Assembly (NCBI GenBank): GCA_029747015.1
Contig: JAKOGI010000363.1
Span: 517,501-581,500, forward strand
DNA length: 64,000 nt
Direction of reading: 5' to 3'
Source: Carnegiea gigantea
Lineage: Eukaryota; Streptophyta; Magnoliopsida; Caryophyllales; Cactaceae
Shown here one piece after another: positions 51,743-63,181 of the stretch; the stretch's first letter is position 1, and each line of letters begins with the position of its first letter. Made by a program: the position numbers and the translations under genes. The notes beneath the pieces are model-generated. The model was given only the letters and a program-made list of their open reading frames with translations. It searched no databases and was not told where the DNA came from.

Positions 51743-51905
51743 TAGTTATGGATGAACTTACAAGAGGGATTCAAGATGCGTTACCATGGTATATGCTATT
51801 TGCAGATGACATTGTTCTTATTGATGAGACCAGACAGGGTGTTAATGACAAGTTGGAGCGATGGAGGCATACGCTGGAAGCTTGCAATATATGGGTAAAA
51901 ATGAA
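51743..51905 (+). pseudogene. RTE LINE reverse transcriptase palm piece, inverted
   Basis: [20 protein letters not shown] leads into [14 protein letters not shown] and then [15 protein letters not shown] is the catalytic RT motif. The text ends where the minus-strand part begins in protein order (W-R-x-T-L-E then G-F-x-V-S-x-x-K-T-E). Confidence 0.85.
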
Positions 51906-54509
51906 TTTTACCTAGTCTACCTCAGAGAGATCAGAAGTGAGTTCAAGTTAATGAGTGGAATGGGAACTCAATTTGGGCAATATGGTGTCCAAATATCAGC
52001 TGTATAGCACTTTCGTTAAAGAACCATAAGACGTATGCTCTTTGGGAAAGAAGAGAATATTGTAGCATATGTTTCACCACAAGCGTACAAGAGATGACCA
52101 ATCAGGTTAATATAAGTTAGATCTCTACTTATATTTGTGTGAAACCTCATAAGGTTATGGCCTTATATTTATACCCTTGGGACTCAATCAGTGGCTTGAG
52201 ACTCAATTCCATGTTCGTTATCTTATTCAGTTGTCAAAGGATCATGAATGATTCGATCTGGCGGGACATGTCTAGAAAAATGAGTTGGATTTGGTCAAGA
52301 GTCTCATGAGAAGAGGAAAGTATTCATGGAATCACATTAACTTCTATTCATTAGTGCACCAGTTGCGATATATGGGTCATAATTGTGAATATGAAATATG
52401 ATGGTTTGATGAGATCAAAGTGAGACATCTTAATAAGATTAAAATGATCCAAGGTTCTTGATGCTTCTAACTACTCACGTGCGGTTCTCAACAAGTGTTC
52501 ATACATTCCTAATAGATGTATAGCACGGATCTCTCACAAGTATGCTAGTCGCATGACGTATTAGCCCAATATGAAAATTATACAGAAACAAAAGAAAAAT
52601 AAGTTTTTCTCAATGTGAAAATAAGCACTCCCTTATATATGAGTGGGGGATGTTGGACTTAGGGTGTGATACACCCATAAGGGTTGCGAGCCCAGTATAG
52701 CATAATTAGTTGATGGTTTAGCCACCTCAGAAATTCTAGTACCTCCACTGCCTATCTAATATGAAAAGGGGGCCAGTTTAAGAGGAAATATACACAAGCA
52801 ACATGAAGGGTTCTCTAAAAAGAGTTTTCTGCACAAAACCGCAGGGCTCTTAGGTTGTAGGATTGTAAATGCTCTCCAAATGGTGAGTTCCTTCCTCGAC
52901 TAGCGATTCAAAACCAAGGTTCAATCATCTTCTACTGCAGAATTAAGGTAAATCTATTTATGCCCAATTCAATATGTTATTTCCTTCACATAGGATTTTT
53001 TAAGAGGTTATGCTTGCATTTTTGGGTATAAGTGTGCATTTTTAGTGATTTCATGGCTTTTTTATGCTTTATGCTTGGGTTTGTCGTTTTTGTTGACATT
53101 TTGCATATTCTAGCTAAGAGAACTCAAGCATGCCAGCAAAACAGATAGGGAAGAAGTGAGAGGCCAAGGACTTACTATGATTATGTAAGAGAAGAACCCA
53201 ATTCAGTTCATAGCTCACTTGGTCCAGTTTAGCAGCGGAGAAAAATCTGTGGTATTTTGAAGAATCCAATGGGCACCATCCTCATATTGTGCATGACTGT
53301 TTTGGTTCCTCTTATTTTTGACGTTTGCTGCTTCAATTTCGTCGGCAAAGCACTTTTTCAGGCATGATTTGGCATCTATCCACCATATTATTCACCATAT
53401 AGATTTGGTTTTAGATTAGAATATAGTAAGAGAGAGCAAATTAAAGTGGACATTGTGTAAGAATTCCATGCTGGGTTTGCAATTGACAGATTCAAGTGCG
53501 TTCTTTGGCTAAGTAATTCTCTCCTCGTCGCTTCTATTTTCTCACTTCAGGATCTATGTTTTGTACTTTGGATTAATTTTGTTGATTTCATCTTAGATTT
53601 ATGCAAATACTTGTTAATTTTCCTAATCAAAGGTAGCGATTCCCGCCCTTGATGTCGATTTCACTAATCCCACACGAACATCTCTTGGCTTGACTAGGGA
53701 GGAAGTAAAAACTACTGATGGCTATAATGCCAATCTTGTATGTTGTAACGCCCCAACTCTAATGATGGTACTAGTCTTAGTTAAGTAATCATTAGTGGCC
53801 AATATAGTGAAAGTGTAAGGTTTCGGATGTCACTGCCAACTTGAGAAAGATAAGGCTTAGCTAATTCACTTACATAAACAATGTACCACATTCTAACTTA
53901 CATGAAACCAAATGGCGCATAATTTATTCAAATTCAAATTCAAAACTAGTGTAACAGCCCATGAAGCATACACTCCGATTGCCCACGACTTCAAGAAATG
54001 TTACTGTGAGCTTATCTAAATTCCATTGACTATCTCCTCAATTATGGGGTGTTGTCATGTAAGGACTTCACAATTATTTACCTGAAGCTTCAAAGTACAA
54101 AATATTTGAATAGTGAGACGAATGTTTCTCCTATATTGTATAGATAGAAATTCATTATTTCAATGAGCACATGTATTTCAATTCATTTTAATTAGAAATG
54201 AAGGGGAGAGAGAATTATATTAAAACTGTTACCGATATCATTTGAAAGTGGAACCCAAATTGATGGGCTGATTTGTACAACGCAATCATTGAGTAGGTAC
54301 ATATCTCCTAAGTCGATCAGGAAGCCTATGCTAAAGCCACATTGGTAATTTGATGTAACTTTGACAATTGATAATTGGTGGGTGCACTTAATTATGCAGC
54401 AAAATAATGCTTGAAAATGGTTCATTAAATACTTGTATATTATGAGAATTTGGTATTTATAAAAAAAATGAATTTTTGAAGAGTACAAACAGTAGACGTA
54501 TCTAAATTT

Positions 54510-54512
<3 letters not shown>
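51906..54512. other. Mixed retrotransposon debris, non-coding
   Basis: GAGTGGGGGA then TGTTGGACTTAGGGTG at 52,642-52,667 looks like a polypurine tract and LTR start of a Copia element, possibly the end of the remnant at 49,380. TGTAACGCCCCAAC at 53,744-53,757 looks like a Gypsy LTR start. No LTR pairs were found, and nothing is coding. Confidence 0.4.
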
Positions 54513-54561
<49 letters not shown>

Positions 54562-54569
54562 TCTCTCTC
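54513..54569. repeat. (TC)n microsatellite
   Basis: About 57 bp of TC broken once by TGTC. Confidence 0.95.
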
Positions 54570-54879
54570 GCGTGTAAAATATACTCATTTATAGCTGAAC
54601 GATGACGATAGTGGTCTAGCAGATGTTTCAAATTGATCTCTCATTATTAGTAAGCTTTAAATAGTTTTTCTTGTCACAATCTTTGTAAATAACCCAAATT
54701 TTACTTGGTATTTATTTAATTATTTAATTATTTATTTTCTTTAATTACTGATCTGCGGCTATCTTATTTGTCTAAGTCCTCGCTTGATTCTTTTGCTTGG
54801 TCTTCTTCCTTCTCCCTCTCTTACGGATGCCATCACTCTGTCCCTTCTTTCATTGATTGTAAATCTTGCTAGCTAGCTT

Positions 54880-57800
54880 TCTTCAGAGTGAAGTGGAGGC
54901 TACTATTAAAGCTATTTTCGATAGGGTTAGAAGCCCGGATGTAGTCATCTTTTCGAAGGAGTCAACTGTCGAACCCAACCATTAAGATGTCCTCTTAAGG
55001 CTAGTGAGCTCGAAAGTGTGACGCATCTCTGCTCGACCGGAGGGTAAGGGCTGGCACATAGGTCATGGTCCCTCATTGGCTAGCGTCATCATATGGTGGG
55101 TGAAAGAAGTATCTGGCTTGCTCCTGTATCGGACGTCCTGTATAATTAGTTTTTTTGCAGGAAATGACTAGGCGGCAAAGTAATCCCCATCCCTGCCTTA
55201 GCTAAGAATCCACTACTAGCCAAAGGCCTGACACTGATGTTCACTTTCACACTGAAGCTTTTTCTTCCCCTTGGACAGATAGCATTAGGAAGGAAGCATA
55301 CATAGAAAGGGCTCCTATATAGAATAGAAGGACATCCCCGGGAAGTGTTTCAAAATAGGAAGCTATCGACCGAAGCTACTATCCTACTCAACTAAAGAAC
55401 TACTAGAGTGAGAATATCAGGAGTTCTTTTTTTTCCTGGGAAAACTTTGACTACCAATCCCTCTTTTGGAAAGAAAGCTTCTCTCCCCGTTATGCCCATA
55501 ATGAAGTATGCCCATTCTTACCTTTTAAGTGAAACGGGGGTGAAGGTACTCAATTTGACTGGACAGCCTTACTAATAAAGAGGCTTTTCTTATGTAAGAA
55601 TAATAACTCCCCTTGAGACTTTCACAGGACTGCCTAAAGAGACTCAACGTGTTAAAACAACTATATAACTTAATGAAAGACTATGGTAGAAAATCCTGGG
55701 GCACTTTTTAGCCCTCTTGGCAGACTATGACCAATTCCAGATCATAAGGGAAAATCAGCTCTATATGAAAAAGGTGCTTTGCATAAGGTGACGTTCCTTT
55801 GGCACTGGATTGGCGACGGCATGAGTTGGTTGGATCAAGAGAAGGTGCGTGCAAGCCATGGTAGACTGGGAGACGCCACGCAAGGTGTATGAATTACGAT
55901 TCTTCGTCAGATTAGTTAGACTTTCAAATCTTTATTCATGTTTGATGCCTATTTATTGTGGGTCTGGTCCCTACTTCATAACATTGATCGATTACATGCT
56001 CTACCCTTCTCATGCTCCAGTCCTTTACTTGGCTCCTACTCTACCGGACGGTGACCGGCTCAATAGAGCACCTCTGGGCGCTGGCTTTTCGAAAGCAAGT
56101 TAGGGAAGAGCTTTATCAAGCATTCAAAGAGAGTTTAATCTCCCACGATAAAGACTGAAGACAAAGCCAATTGTTTTGAAAGAAGAAAAGTAGAAGCCGA
56201 TTAGAAATAGAAAGCTTTCTTCTGCTGATCATCTTCTTTCTCCTTTCTTTTCTTCTTCTCTTATGAAATTGATTGTGATCGTCTCCCCACGGTTGCAGCT
56301 ATAGTCAGAACTCCAACTGATCCAATTGGGTTGGGTAATTATGACCTCAAGTACCGAAGCTGGACGGGCATACCTCTAAGGATCCGGTAAACCAAAAGGG
56401 GATGGGGAACTTCGACTATGAAGAGTTGCTGACTTAATCGACATCTTGTCTTATCCCCACTACATATTTTGGAAAAGAGATAGAGCACGCAAGAGAGACG
56501 GATTGCTATATTTTGGTCTACCAATCATTTCGTATTTACTGTCATAAAGTTAGAACAATTCACTAACGATGGACGCTGAGTACGCGTTCACCTGTGTCGG
56601 TCCGACCGACAATCCAGTTTCACTTCAATGATAGGAATCCTCCATTCGCATCCCCTACTTCGAGTTTGTTCTGGTGGGACCATATAACTTTCGTTGTCGG
56701 TTGCCCGGCGGTATTACTCGGTGAAATTCCCCTCTCTTTTAGGCTTAATTTGGACCCAACTAATTTAGACACTATTTTACTTAGTTCAATATAAATTCCC
56801 CGGTGACAAAATGAAGTTCCTTTCACTGCTACAACGTCAAAAAACTACTCAAAGTCTAGCGGAAAAACCTTACTTTGACTTAATTTCAGAGGTATATGAC
56901 CAATTGGTGTAAGAGGAGAATGAAAGACCTGGGTAACGTCAAAGGGTAGGAGTCTGAGATGCGGGAGTTCCCTGTGTTAAACATAGGATAGGAAAAAGAC
57001 TTAGGGAATCCGTTGCAGGAGGTAGACACATCCTAGACGGAGCAGTTTGCAACTTTTTTCTAAGTGGAGGTACTTTCGCGGAAGAGAGCAAAGACCCCAC
57101 GATAAGGAAGGATGGTGTCCATGACGTGTGAAGACTAAAAAGAGACTTCATCTCCTCCGTGTGAAGATGAAGGATACGAAGGAAGTGCGAATATCGAGTG
57201 AGAAGTCCTTTTCAGCATACCAACTTCCCTGAGCAGGGGGTTGGTAGAACCATCGGGTGTCATCTTTTCGTTTCCACTTCCTTTCATTATGATGAAGAAA
57301 TAAAGGTGCGTTTCTGGGCCTTTTTAGAGTACCGTCTTACTTATTCGTCTATAGATAGAACCATTAGAAAACTCCATCACACTGACTTACTCTTGCTAAA
57401 TCGACTTCCAATTCTCAACCTTGGTTGTGCCAGGTATAGAATTTCCTCAGATTGCTTGGCTATCAAGCTTACAACCAGTGAAAGTCCTTACCGTAGGTCT
57501 TTGTGAATTTGTTTTTTAGTCCAGTCTGACCTTAGGTTTTGGCAATTGAGAAAGATAGATTTCTTATTAGATTAGCCATCCCCATGGGCTTTTTCTTATA
57601 GCCTTCAAGAAAGCGCTAGACAAAATATACTCTCTCTTACGCTTTCACAATTTGACTCTCTCTTCTAACTAATATCGGAGTAGAGTGGAGGGAAAAGCAC
57701 CAGCTGGCCAGGAATGATGACCACGGTCGATTTCCTCATAGAACCAGAACAATTGATTGATTGATTGTGGTCAGGTCAGAGCCCTCTGTTGTCTGCTGGA

Positions 57801-58160
57801 GGAGATTGATAGCACTTTATACCGTACTTAGTTTGTAGCTGGACCTGGGCTCTATAAAGCTTAAATAGAAGTACCCCTCAGGGGAGGATTGAATAAGGAA
57901 TTGACTTCTCTAAAAAGGAGAGAAAACTATTTCATCTGTATATGGCACTTCTTTACTTGGCTTATATGGTAGACTTTTTTTAGTTTTCACATGTCGAAAG
58001 GGGGAAACCCTGATGCTTTAGCAAGTACTACGACTATGTAAATTGAATACCGAAATGGTTTTCTTTAAAGAATAGTTCGAAATTGATCGATGAAGAGTCC
58101 TTTGAATAGTCTGGTCTTATTTTGATTAGTGAGACTTTGAATTAGAATATCAACAGAGAA
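54880..58160. other. Organelle-like DNA, probably a nuclear copy of mitochondrial sequence
   Basis: The composition and texture (balanced bases, many AAGGAAAG / CTTTCTT blocks, few long AT runs) differ sharply from flanks and recall plant mitochondrial intergenic DNA. It abuts a plastid gene fragment and contains a Gypsy scrap. Plant mitochondrial genomes are known to hold both kinds of insert. I recognise no mitochondrial gene, so this is inference from context. Open frames at 55,849, 56,594 and 57,198 are not recognised proteins as wholes. Confidence 0.4.
55790..55935 (+). pseudogene. Ty3/Gypsy reverse-transcriptase scrap
   Basis: FLWHWIGDGMSWLDQEKVRA, then VDWETPRKVYELRFFVRLV, corresponds to the FLGHxI...G...D..KV.AI..WP.P(R/K)(T/K)V.ELRSFLGL stretch after the Gypsy RT active site. 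Only this 145-bp window is recognisable. Confidence 0.65.
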
Positions 58161-58304
58161 GAGAGGTGCGGTTCATTACATTCAAAAAAGATATAGAAAT
58201 TCGCTATCAAGAATTTCAGTAATTGAACGTGAGAGCTGAATGAATTGAAAGATTCCTTCTTGGTTCGGGAAGGGATCATGAACGTTATGAAATGAATGGA
58301 AAGA
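58161..58304 (+). other. atpF: Plastid atpF group II intron, 3' end
   Basis: Sequence with GAACGTGAGAGCTGAATGA and TTGGTTCGGGAAGGGATCATG leads without break into atpF exon 2, the place of the plastid atpF intron. The second stretch has the look of intron domain V/VI. Copied with the genes from plastid DNA. Confidence 0.6.
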
Positions 58305-58697
58305 TAAAAATTAAAAACAGAGGATCTTGAATACTATTCGAAATTCAGAAGAAGCTTTCAGGCCATTGAACAGCTAGAAAAAGCTCGGGTTCACTTAAGG
58401 AAAGTCTAAATTACAGCGGATCAGTTTCGAGTGAATGGATATTATGAAATAGAACAAGAAAAAATGAATTTGCTTAATTCAACTTAGAAAACTTTAGAAC
58501 AAGACGAAAACGACAAAAATGAAACCATTCATTTTGAACAACAAAGAGCCATTAATCAATTCCGACAACGGGTCTTCCAACAAGCCTAACTTTGAGCTTG
58601 TAGAACTCTTCATAGTAGTTTGAACAACGAGTTACATTTACGTACCATCAATGCTTTATGTGGCATGTTTGGTGCCATGAAAGAAATAACTTATTAG
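58305..58697 (+). pseudogene. atpF: Plastid atpF exon 2 (ATP synthase CF0 subunit I), nuclear copy
   Basis: Conserved peptide runs remain: [81 protein letters not shown] and MFGAMKEIT, ending TAG (58,695-58,697). Subunit b/I forms the stator stalk of the thylakoid ATP synthase. Frameshifts near 58,360 and 58,590 and stops (TAA after HLRKV; TAG after LLNST) kill it. It is followed by atpA at 68 bp, the plastid operon order. Confidence 0.92.
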
Positions 58698-58765
58698 TCC
58701 TTCTCTTCGACTGTAGGTATTCTTCTTTTTTGGAAACAAAAAAAGAATTCTGTTAAGAAAGACTC

Positions 58766-59015
58766 ATGGCAACCCTTCGAGTAGACGAAATTAGTAATAT
58801 TATCCGTGAACGTATTGAACAATATAAGCGAGAAGTCAAAACTGTCAATATTGGTACCGTACTTCTTCTAGGTGATGGCATTACTCATATTCACGGTCTT
58901 GATGAAGTAATGGCAGGTCAATTAGTAGAATAAGAAGAGGGGACAATAGGTATTGCTCTGAACTTGGAATCCAATAATGTTGATGTTGTATTAATGGGTG
59001 ACGGTTTGATGATAC
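58766..59015 (+). pseudogene. atpA: Plastid atpA 5' fragment (ATP synthase CF1 alpha), nuclear copy
   Basis: Begins ATG and reads [52 protein letters not shown], then TAA at 58,931-58,933, then [20 protein letters not shown] and MGDGLMI. This is the N-terminal beta-barrel of CF1 alpha. It ends abruptly at about 59,015, where AT-rich nuclear DNA resumes, giving a clear insertion border. Only about 83 of about 505 codons are present. Confidence 0.95.
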
Positions 59016-59089
59016 TTCAATTTAAGTTACAAATAAACCTTAATTAATCCCGATTTATGATTAAATTGATCAAATTTAGCTATATTAAC
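59016..59089. other. Short AT-rich junction
   Basis: Nuclear-type AT-rich DNA directly after the atpA break. Confidence 0.5.
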
Positions 59090-59265
59090 CCGCTTTATTA
59101 TTGTTTATTGTTTATTATTGTTATTATTATTATTATTGGTAACATTATTATCATTGTTATCATTGTTATTACTATGATTATTATTATTATCACCAATAGC
59201 GTTAGTATTATTGGTATTATTATGGTTATTATTATCATTACTTTTATTTTAATATCCACCTTTAT
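59090..59265. repeat. ATT-type imperfect microsatellite
   Basis: TTATTATTG and ATTATTATC repeats. The 71-codon open frame over it is a low-complexity artefact. Confidence 0.85.
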
Positions 59266-61342
59266 AAGTTAGTAATTTATTAACAAAAGAGGGGGTTAAG
59301 TAAAGTAGAACTAATTCAGGGTTTACTTTAAATGAGGTGTACTCACTCTTGTCAGCATTCATTTTTAAAGTCCTAGGTGGACTTCAATTACAATCTACTG
59401 CTTGGGTTGCAATGAAATGTGTCGCTTTTTCCCCACTTAAGCTGAATTCAACCCTTAATAATTTCTTTAGGCAGCTTAACACTTAATTTTATTAGCAACT
59501 ATGATTCTAACCCATTGACCTCATTACTTTGATTAAGCTACAAGAACCAAGCTTCACCATTACATCTATCACTACTTCCACTCAAATTTCACAGTTTTAT
59601 ACAATTCAATACCCCTAAAATTGAACTCCAAAATTTATGTTAAGTAAATTTATTTCAAAAACTCCCTAAAATACCTTTTTCTTCCTTTCTCCCATTTCAA
59701 CTTCAAGCTCTTCTTCTTGTTAAACTCTTCAATGGGAAAAGTCTCACAAGTACACCCACATCAATCTTTAGGTTCTTTTCAAAAAACAACAAAAACCTTT
59801 AAGTTTCAGCCCTATGATCAAGTCATATGAGTTCCTCTTTACAACCATGAATTTAGCATCAATAATTCAACATATTCCAACTGCCCAAACATTATCAAAG
59901 TAACCTAAAATTTACACCAAATAGCATTTACCCAATGTTAAAGAAATACGACTAGTCAACTATATTAAGAAGGAAAATGATGAAACTAGAGGTGGGAGAA
60001 TTCAAAATTCACCTTGCAATCACCATGGAAACAAGAGGAAAAGGGAGTTGAAGAGATGGTGGTCCAGTGGCCAGAGGTGTCGGCAATTGGAGCAGGCTAT
60101 AGAGGTGTGTCTATGACGACGGTGGCGGTGGTGGTGCTGCTCCGGCAGGCATGGGAGGCGCACAACAGACATCCGTAGGGGTTGGGGGGATTTATATGGG
60201 TGGGAAAAGATGAATAAATTGAGTTGGCTTCTTCAGCTAATCCCTGCCCAGAATTTGCCTATTTATTATTTTATTTATCATTTTTCTCTCCTAAATGTTT
60301 CAGCTTGCCCCTCCTATCTACTTGCAAATGTTTGGGTTAGCATTTGGACCATCTTTACAATTTACCCGAAATAAAACCACCCAACACAACTCCAAATTCA
60401 TTTTACTCTCATTTTATTTTTAGTAATTTGCTAAGTTATGTACAAAAAATTATGAATTTCACTCATATTGATTAATATGAATATCTAAGGTGAATCAGAA
60501 CCACTCTCTCTATAATTTTGTAATTATTCTTAATTATTATTTCCCTTGAAGAGTATCATTTTTTAATCATTTTTTTAGATATGCTGTTTTATATTTATTT
60601 ATAGATTAAACAATTTTATACGAAGGATTATTGAATCTTATTTCAAGGAAACTTTGTCATCTAAGCCTATAATCATATAAATATTTCAAATGTCGAATTG
60701 AAATGTGGTGTTCAACTTTGTTATATTGAAATTAATTAAAGTTATTAACATGAGTTAGGTTCGGATTATTACGTATTATTAAAAGCTCAATTTCTTGATC
60801 AGTTTAAGGAGGGTTATCACTCTAGCTAGGGGCGAAAGGCTCTACTTTTTGCCTAATGAATTATTTCCTCATGTGAGGAAAGAGGAAAAGCTAATGTGAT
60901 GTATCTTATTGAGAAGGCCATGAAAGTTTGTTTACATATGCCCATTGTGCTTACAGGGACCATCTCATGCTTGGATAGGCTCAGTGGTTAACCCCTTGAA
61001 TGATTTTAGGGGTAGTGTACTCTTCTCTGACAAGTAAAGCTATTTTTTTTGGCAACTTGTTTGCTTTGTTGTGTTCTTTTAAGTACTTTTGCAAGGAGTT
61101 TTGACTTGGAATTACATTTGCTTGTAAACCTAGCTTCTTAAATGCTTTCGCCAAATTGGCCGCCCTTTCACATAGCAAGGTATAAGCCAGCGCCTTGGGC
61201 GATATGGTGTTCAGATAAGCATTGTCAGTTAGAATCATAGAGCGCTGTCTATAATTATGATGAGACTAAAGTGTTTTCATTTATCAAGTGGTGGCTTATT
61301 CAAAGTTATAAGGTGCCTAGGGAGTTGGGGCCAACCTTTCTG
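59266..61342. other. AT-rich spacer without a recognised gene
   Basis: A GC-richer patch at 60,020-60,190 (GGTGGCGGTGGTGGTGCTGC) resembles parts of Gypsy LTRs or leaders, possibly minus strand; similar C-rich text lies at 22,100-22,200. An 85-codon minus frame at 60,981-61,238 (Lys/Leu-rich) matches nothing I know. Confidence 0.3.
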
Positions 61343-61850
61343 TCCTCGACCTCTATAGTACTACCTATTTACCTATTATTTGCTTCACTAGATGGGTTTT
61401 AGGCAAACCATCCCCAATCATGGCAGTGTTTCTCTTACGATGTATGTGTTGGCATCTAGAATAAACAAAGGTTGGCTTGATGTGAAGAGCAAGCTCATGC
61501 GGGTTGCTAGGTCCAACATGTTGGCTACTCCTTTTCTGAGTCTTGTGTATTCGGAGTTAATGAATGCAGTAATGCTCGAAGATCGTACCAATGATCTCCT
61601 CGACCTCTATACTTCTACCTATTTACCTATTATTTGCTTCACTAGATGGGTTTTAGGCAAAACCATCCCCAATCATGACTGTGTTCCTCTTAGGATGCAT
61701 GTGTTGGCATTTAGAATGAACAAAGGTTGGCATATATGAAGAGCAAGCTTATGCGGGTTGCTAGGTCCATCATGTTGTCTGCTCCTTTTCTAAGTCTTGT
61801 GTACTTGGAGTTAATGAATGCAGTAATGCACGACGATCATACTAATGATC
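61343..61850. repeat. 254-bp tandem duplication, two copies
   Basis: Copy 1 is 61,343-61,596 and copy 2 is 61,597-61,850, both running from TCCTCGACCTCTATA to (C/A)TAATGATC with only scattered changes (about 20 by eye). Copy 1 stays open (GFRQTIPNHGSVSL, MYVLASRINKGW, MLATPFLSLVYSELMNAVM), while copy 2 has a 4-base loss after TGGC that stops the frame. The peptide looks like real protein, but I cannot name it. Confidence 0.85.
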
Positions 61851-62740
61851 TATGCTGAGTACAGAGTTTAACCACGGAATACGCAGTAGTTTGTGCTCTC
61901 ATGCCCAAGAAGAAAAAGAGCAAAGGCAAGAAATCCCATAACCTTGCATGGGAAAGGAAAGTTGACGGGGGGACTAATAGTCAGAGTTATCTTTGTTTTC
62001 ACTTAAACACGTTATATTTTATGTAATGTCTTTAGTTTAATTTTTTCTTCACTACAAATAAATCCTTGTAAAAATAATGGGACGTTTACGCTTTCTATAA
62101 CTTGAGTGTTTTGTAAGGGCTTTCCATGTAAACAAAGAGCTCTATTAGTGTTTTGACTTACGTCTTTCTGTTGGACATATGCCGTTTCCATATTTTCATG
62201 TGCTCTCGTGTCGGCCTTATTTATTTTCTAGTAGCAAATCGACCTTTTTTCAAGTGGAAATAAAATATTGAGGTACTTTGCAGTCATGGGCGGACCATAC
62301 GGCCACAAGAGAGGGCTAGAACAGGCGTAGGTCCAGCGGCAGATAGCTGGGAGCCGACAGGATGCTCACAGATTTGGCAACTAGGCCTGCTGTCTTGCCG
62401 GGTTTTCTCGTCATTGTTGTTTCTGGTTTGTTTTTGGTGTTGTAGAAGTAGAACCTTTTTAATTTATTCTTATTTACGAATTGGGGAACCCTGTTCCAGT
62501 CAATGCCCAAGAGTTTGAAGACTTCCCATGTCAAGATGTGCTTAACATAATATGGGCTCGCCTAATGAGTTCAGAATCTTCCCAGTGGCCCATCATTGGA
62601 ATCCTTATCTCCTTTCATACTGGATCCCCTATTTCAATGTCTCTTGGCCTAAGTTTCGAGTTGAATGCTTAGGACAACATTTGTTGATATTGGTGGAGGC
62701 GGTGTATAACTGCTAGACTCATTTCTTTCAGTTATAGTAA
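61851..62740. other. Unrecognised spacer
   Basis: MPKKKKSKGKKSHNLAWERK, a basic frame at about 61,901-61,960, may be the end of the duplicated protein. 62,280-62,600 may be further minus-strand Gypsy debris upstream of the LTR, but no motif is clear. Confidence 0.3.
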
Positions 62741-63000
62741 CTTGTTCATGTTGGCCTTATATCGAATTAGCTTCGAACACTAAGTCTTCTAGTGCAACTT
62801 GTAATGAGTGGATTTTGACTTCCATTAGCAGGACCTCTTCCATCCTGTGCATGACGGAGAAAGGATTGGTGCTCGTAGACTGCCCTACCCAGTTGCGATG
62901 TCCTTGTAATGTGAAACGCAATTTATTGGGCCAATCTTTGTATGTTTCAATCATTTCGGAAAGAATACTGGTTTTATTTTTATTTGCAGCTACTACTCGC
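62741..63000 (-). pseudogene. Ty3/Gypsy integrase fragment (Tat/Athila-like)
   Basis: Minus frame VAANKNKTSILSEMIETYKD, then WPNKLRFTLQGHRNWVGQST, then PFSVMHRMEEVLLMEVKI. This is the E-helix and following text of plant Gypsy integrases (VEAANKNIKKIL..M..TYKDWPEKLPFALWAYRTS.RTSTGATP(F/Y)SLVYGMEAVLP(I/V)E(V/I)). The Glu of the D,D,E triad (VEAANK) is not readable here. The rest of pol is absent or beyond recognition. Confidence 0.8.
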
Positions 63001-63079
63001 TATTAATTTGTGATTTGTAAGTATCTTTTAAAAAGGGTTGTTGTCTAATTCCTAAAGTGGGATCTATGATCACTGATGA

Positions 63080-63181
63080 TGTAACACCCCTTACCTCTGT
63101 GAAGGATGTTACATCGCCAGCGCTTCTTAAAGAAACCTTTAAGGTTTAAAAGGATCGATTAGAACGGTTTAGTAAGTCTTA
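63080..63181. other. Possible LTR start beside a Tourist-like MITE
   Basis: TGTAACACCCCTTACC at 63,080 has the form of a Gypsy LTR start. About 100 bp later a MITE begins. Weak evidence. Confidence 0.3.

Larger units (their letters stand above)
50641..51905 (-). mobile_element. RTE-type LINE with inverted 5' segment (twin-priming structure)
   Basis: On the minus strand, 51,742 down to 51,060 encodes the end of the LINE reverse transcriptase: [57 protein letters not shown] and LRWFGHVD. A stop (TGA) interrupts after GWQK near 51,535. The 3' tail (50,641-50,800) has the CCGCGGAAGCGAGATCCACAC-type block and ends in GGTGTTGTTGTAT, the TTG-rich end of plant RTE LINEs. From 51,743 the plus strand carries the RT piece that should precede this one, with the FADD active site. 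The two halves face away from the junction. Confidence 0.85.

Noticed and set aside
61331..61850. CRISPR-like array
   Set aside because: Only two long copies with no spacers, and the genome is eukaryotic. The window contains no CRISPR structure.
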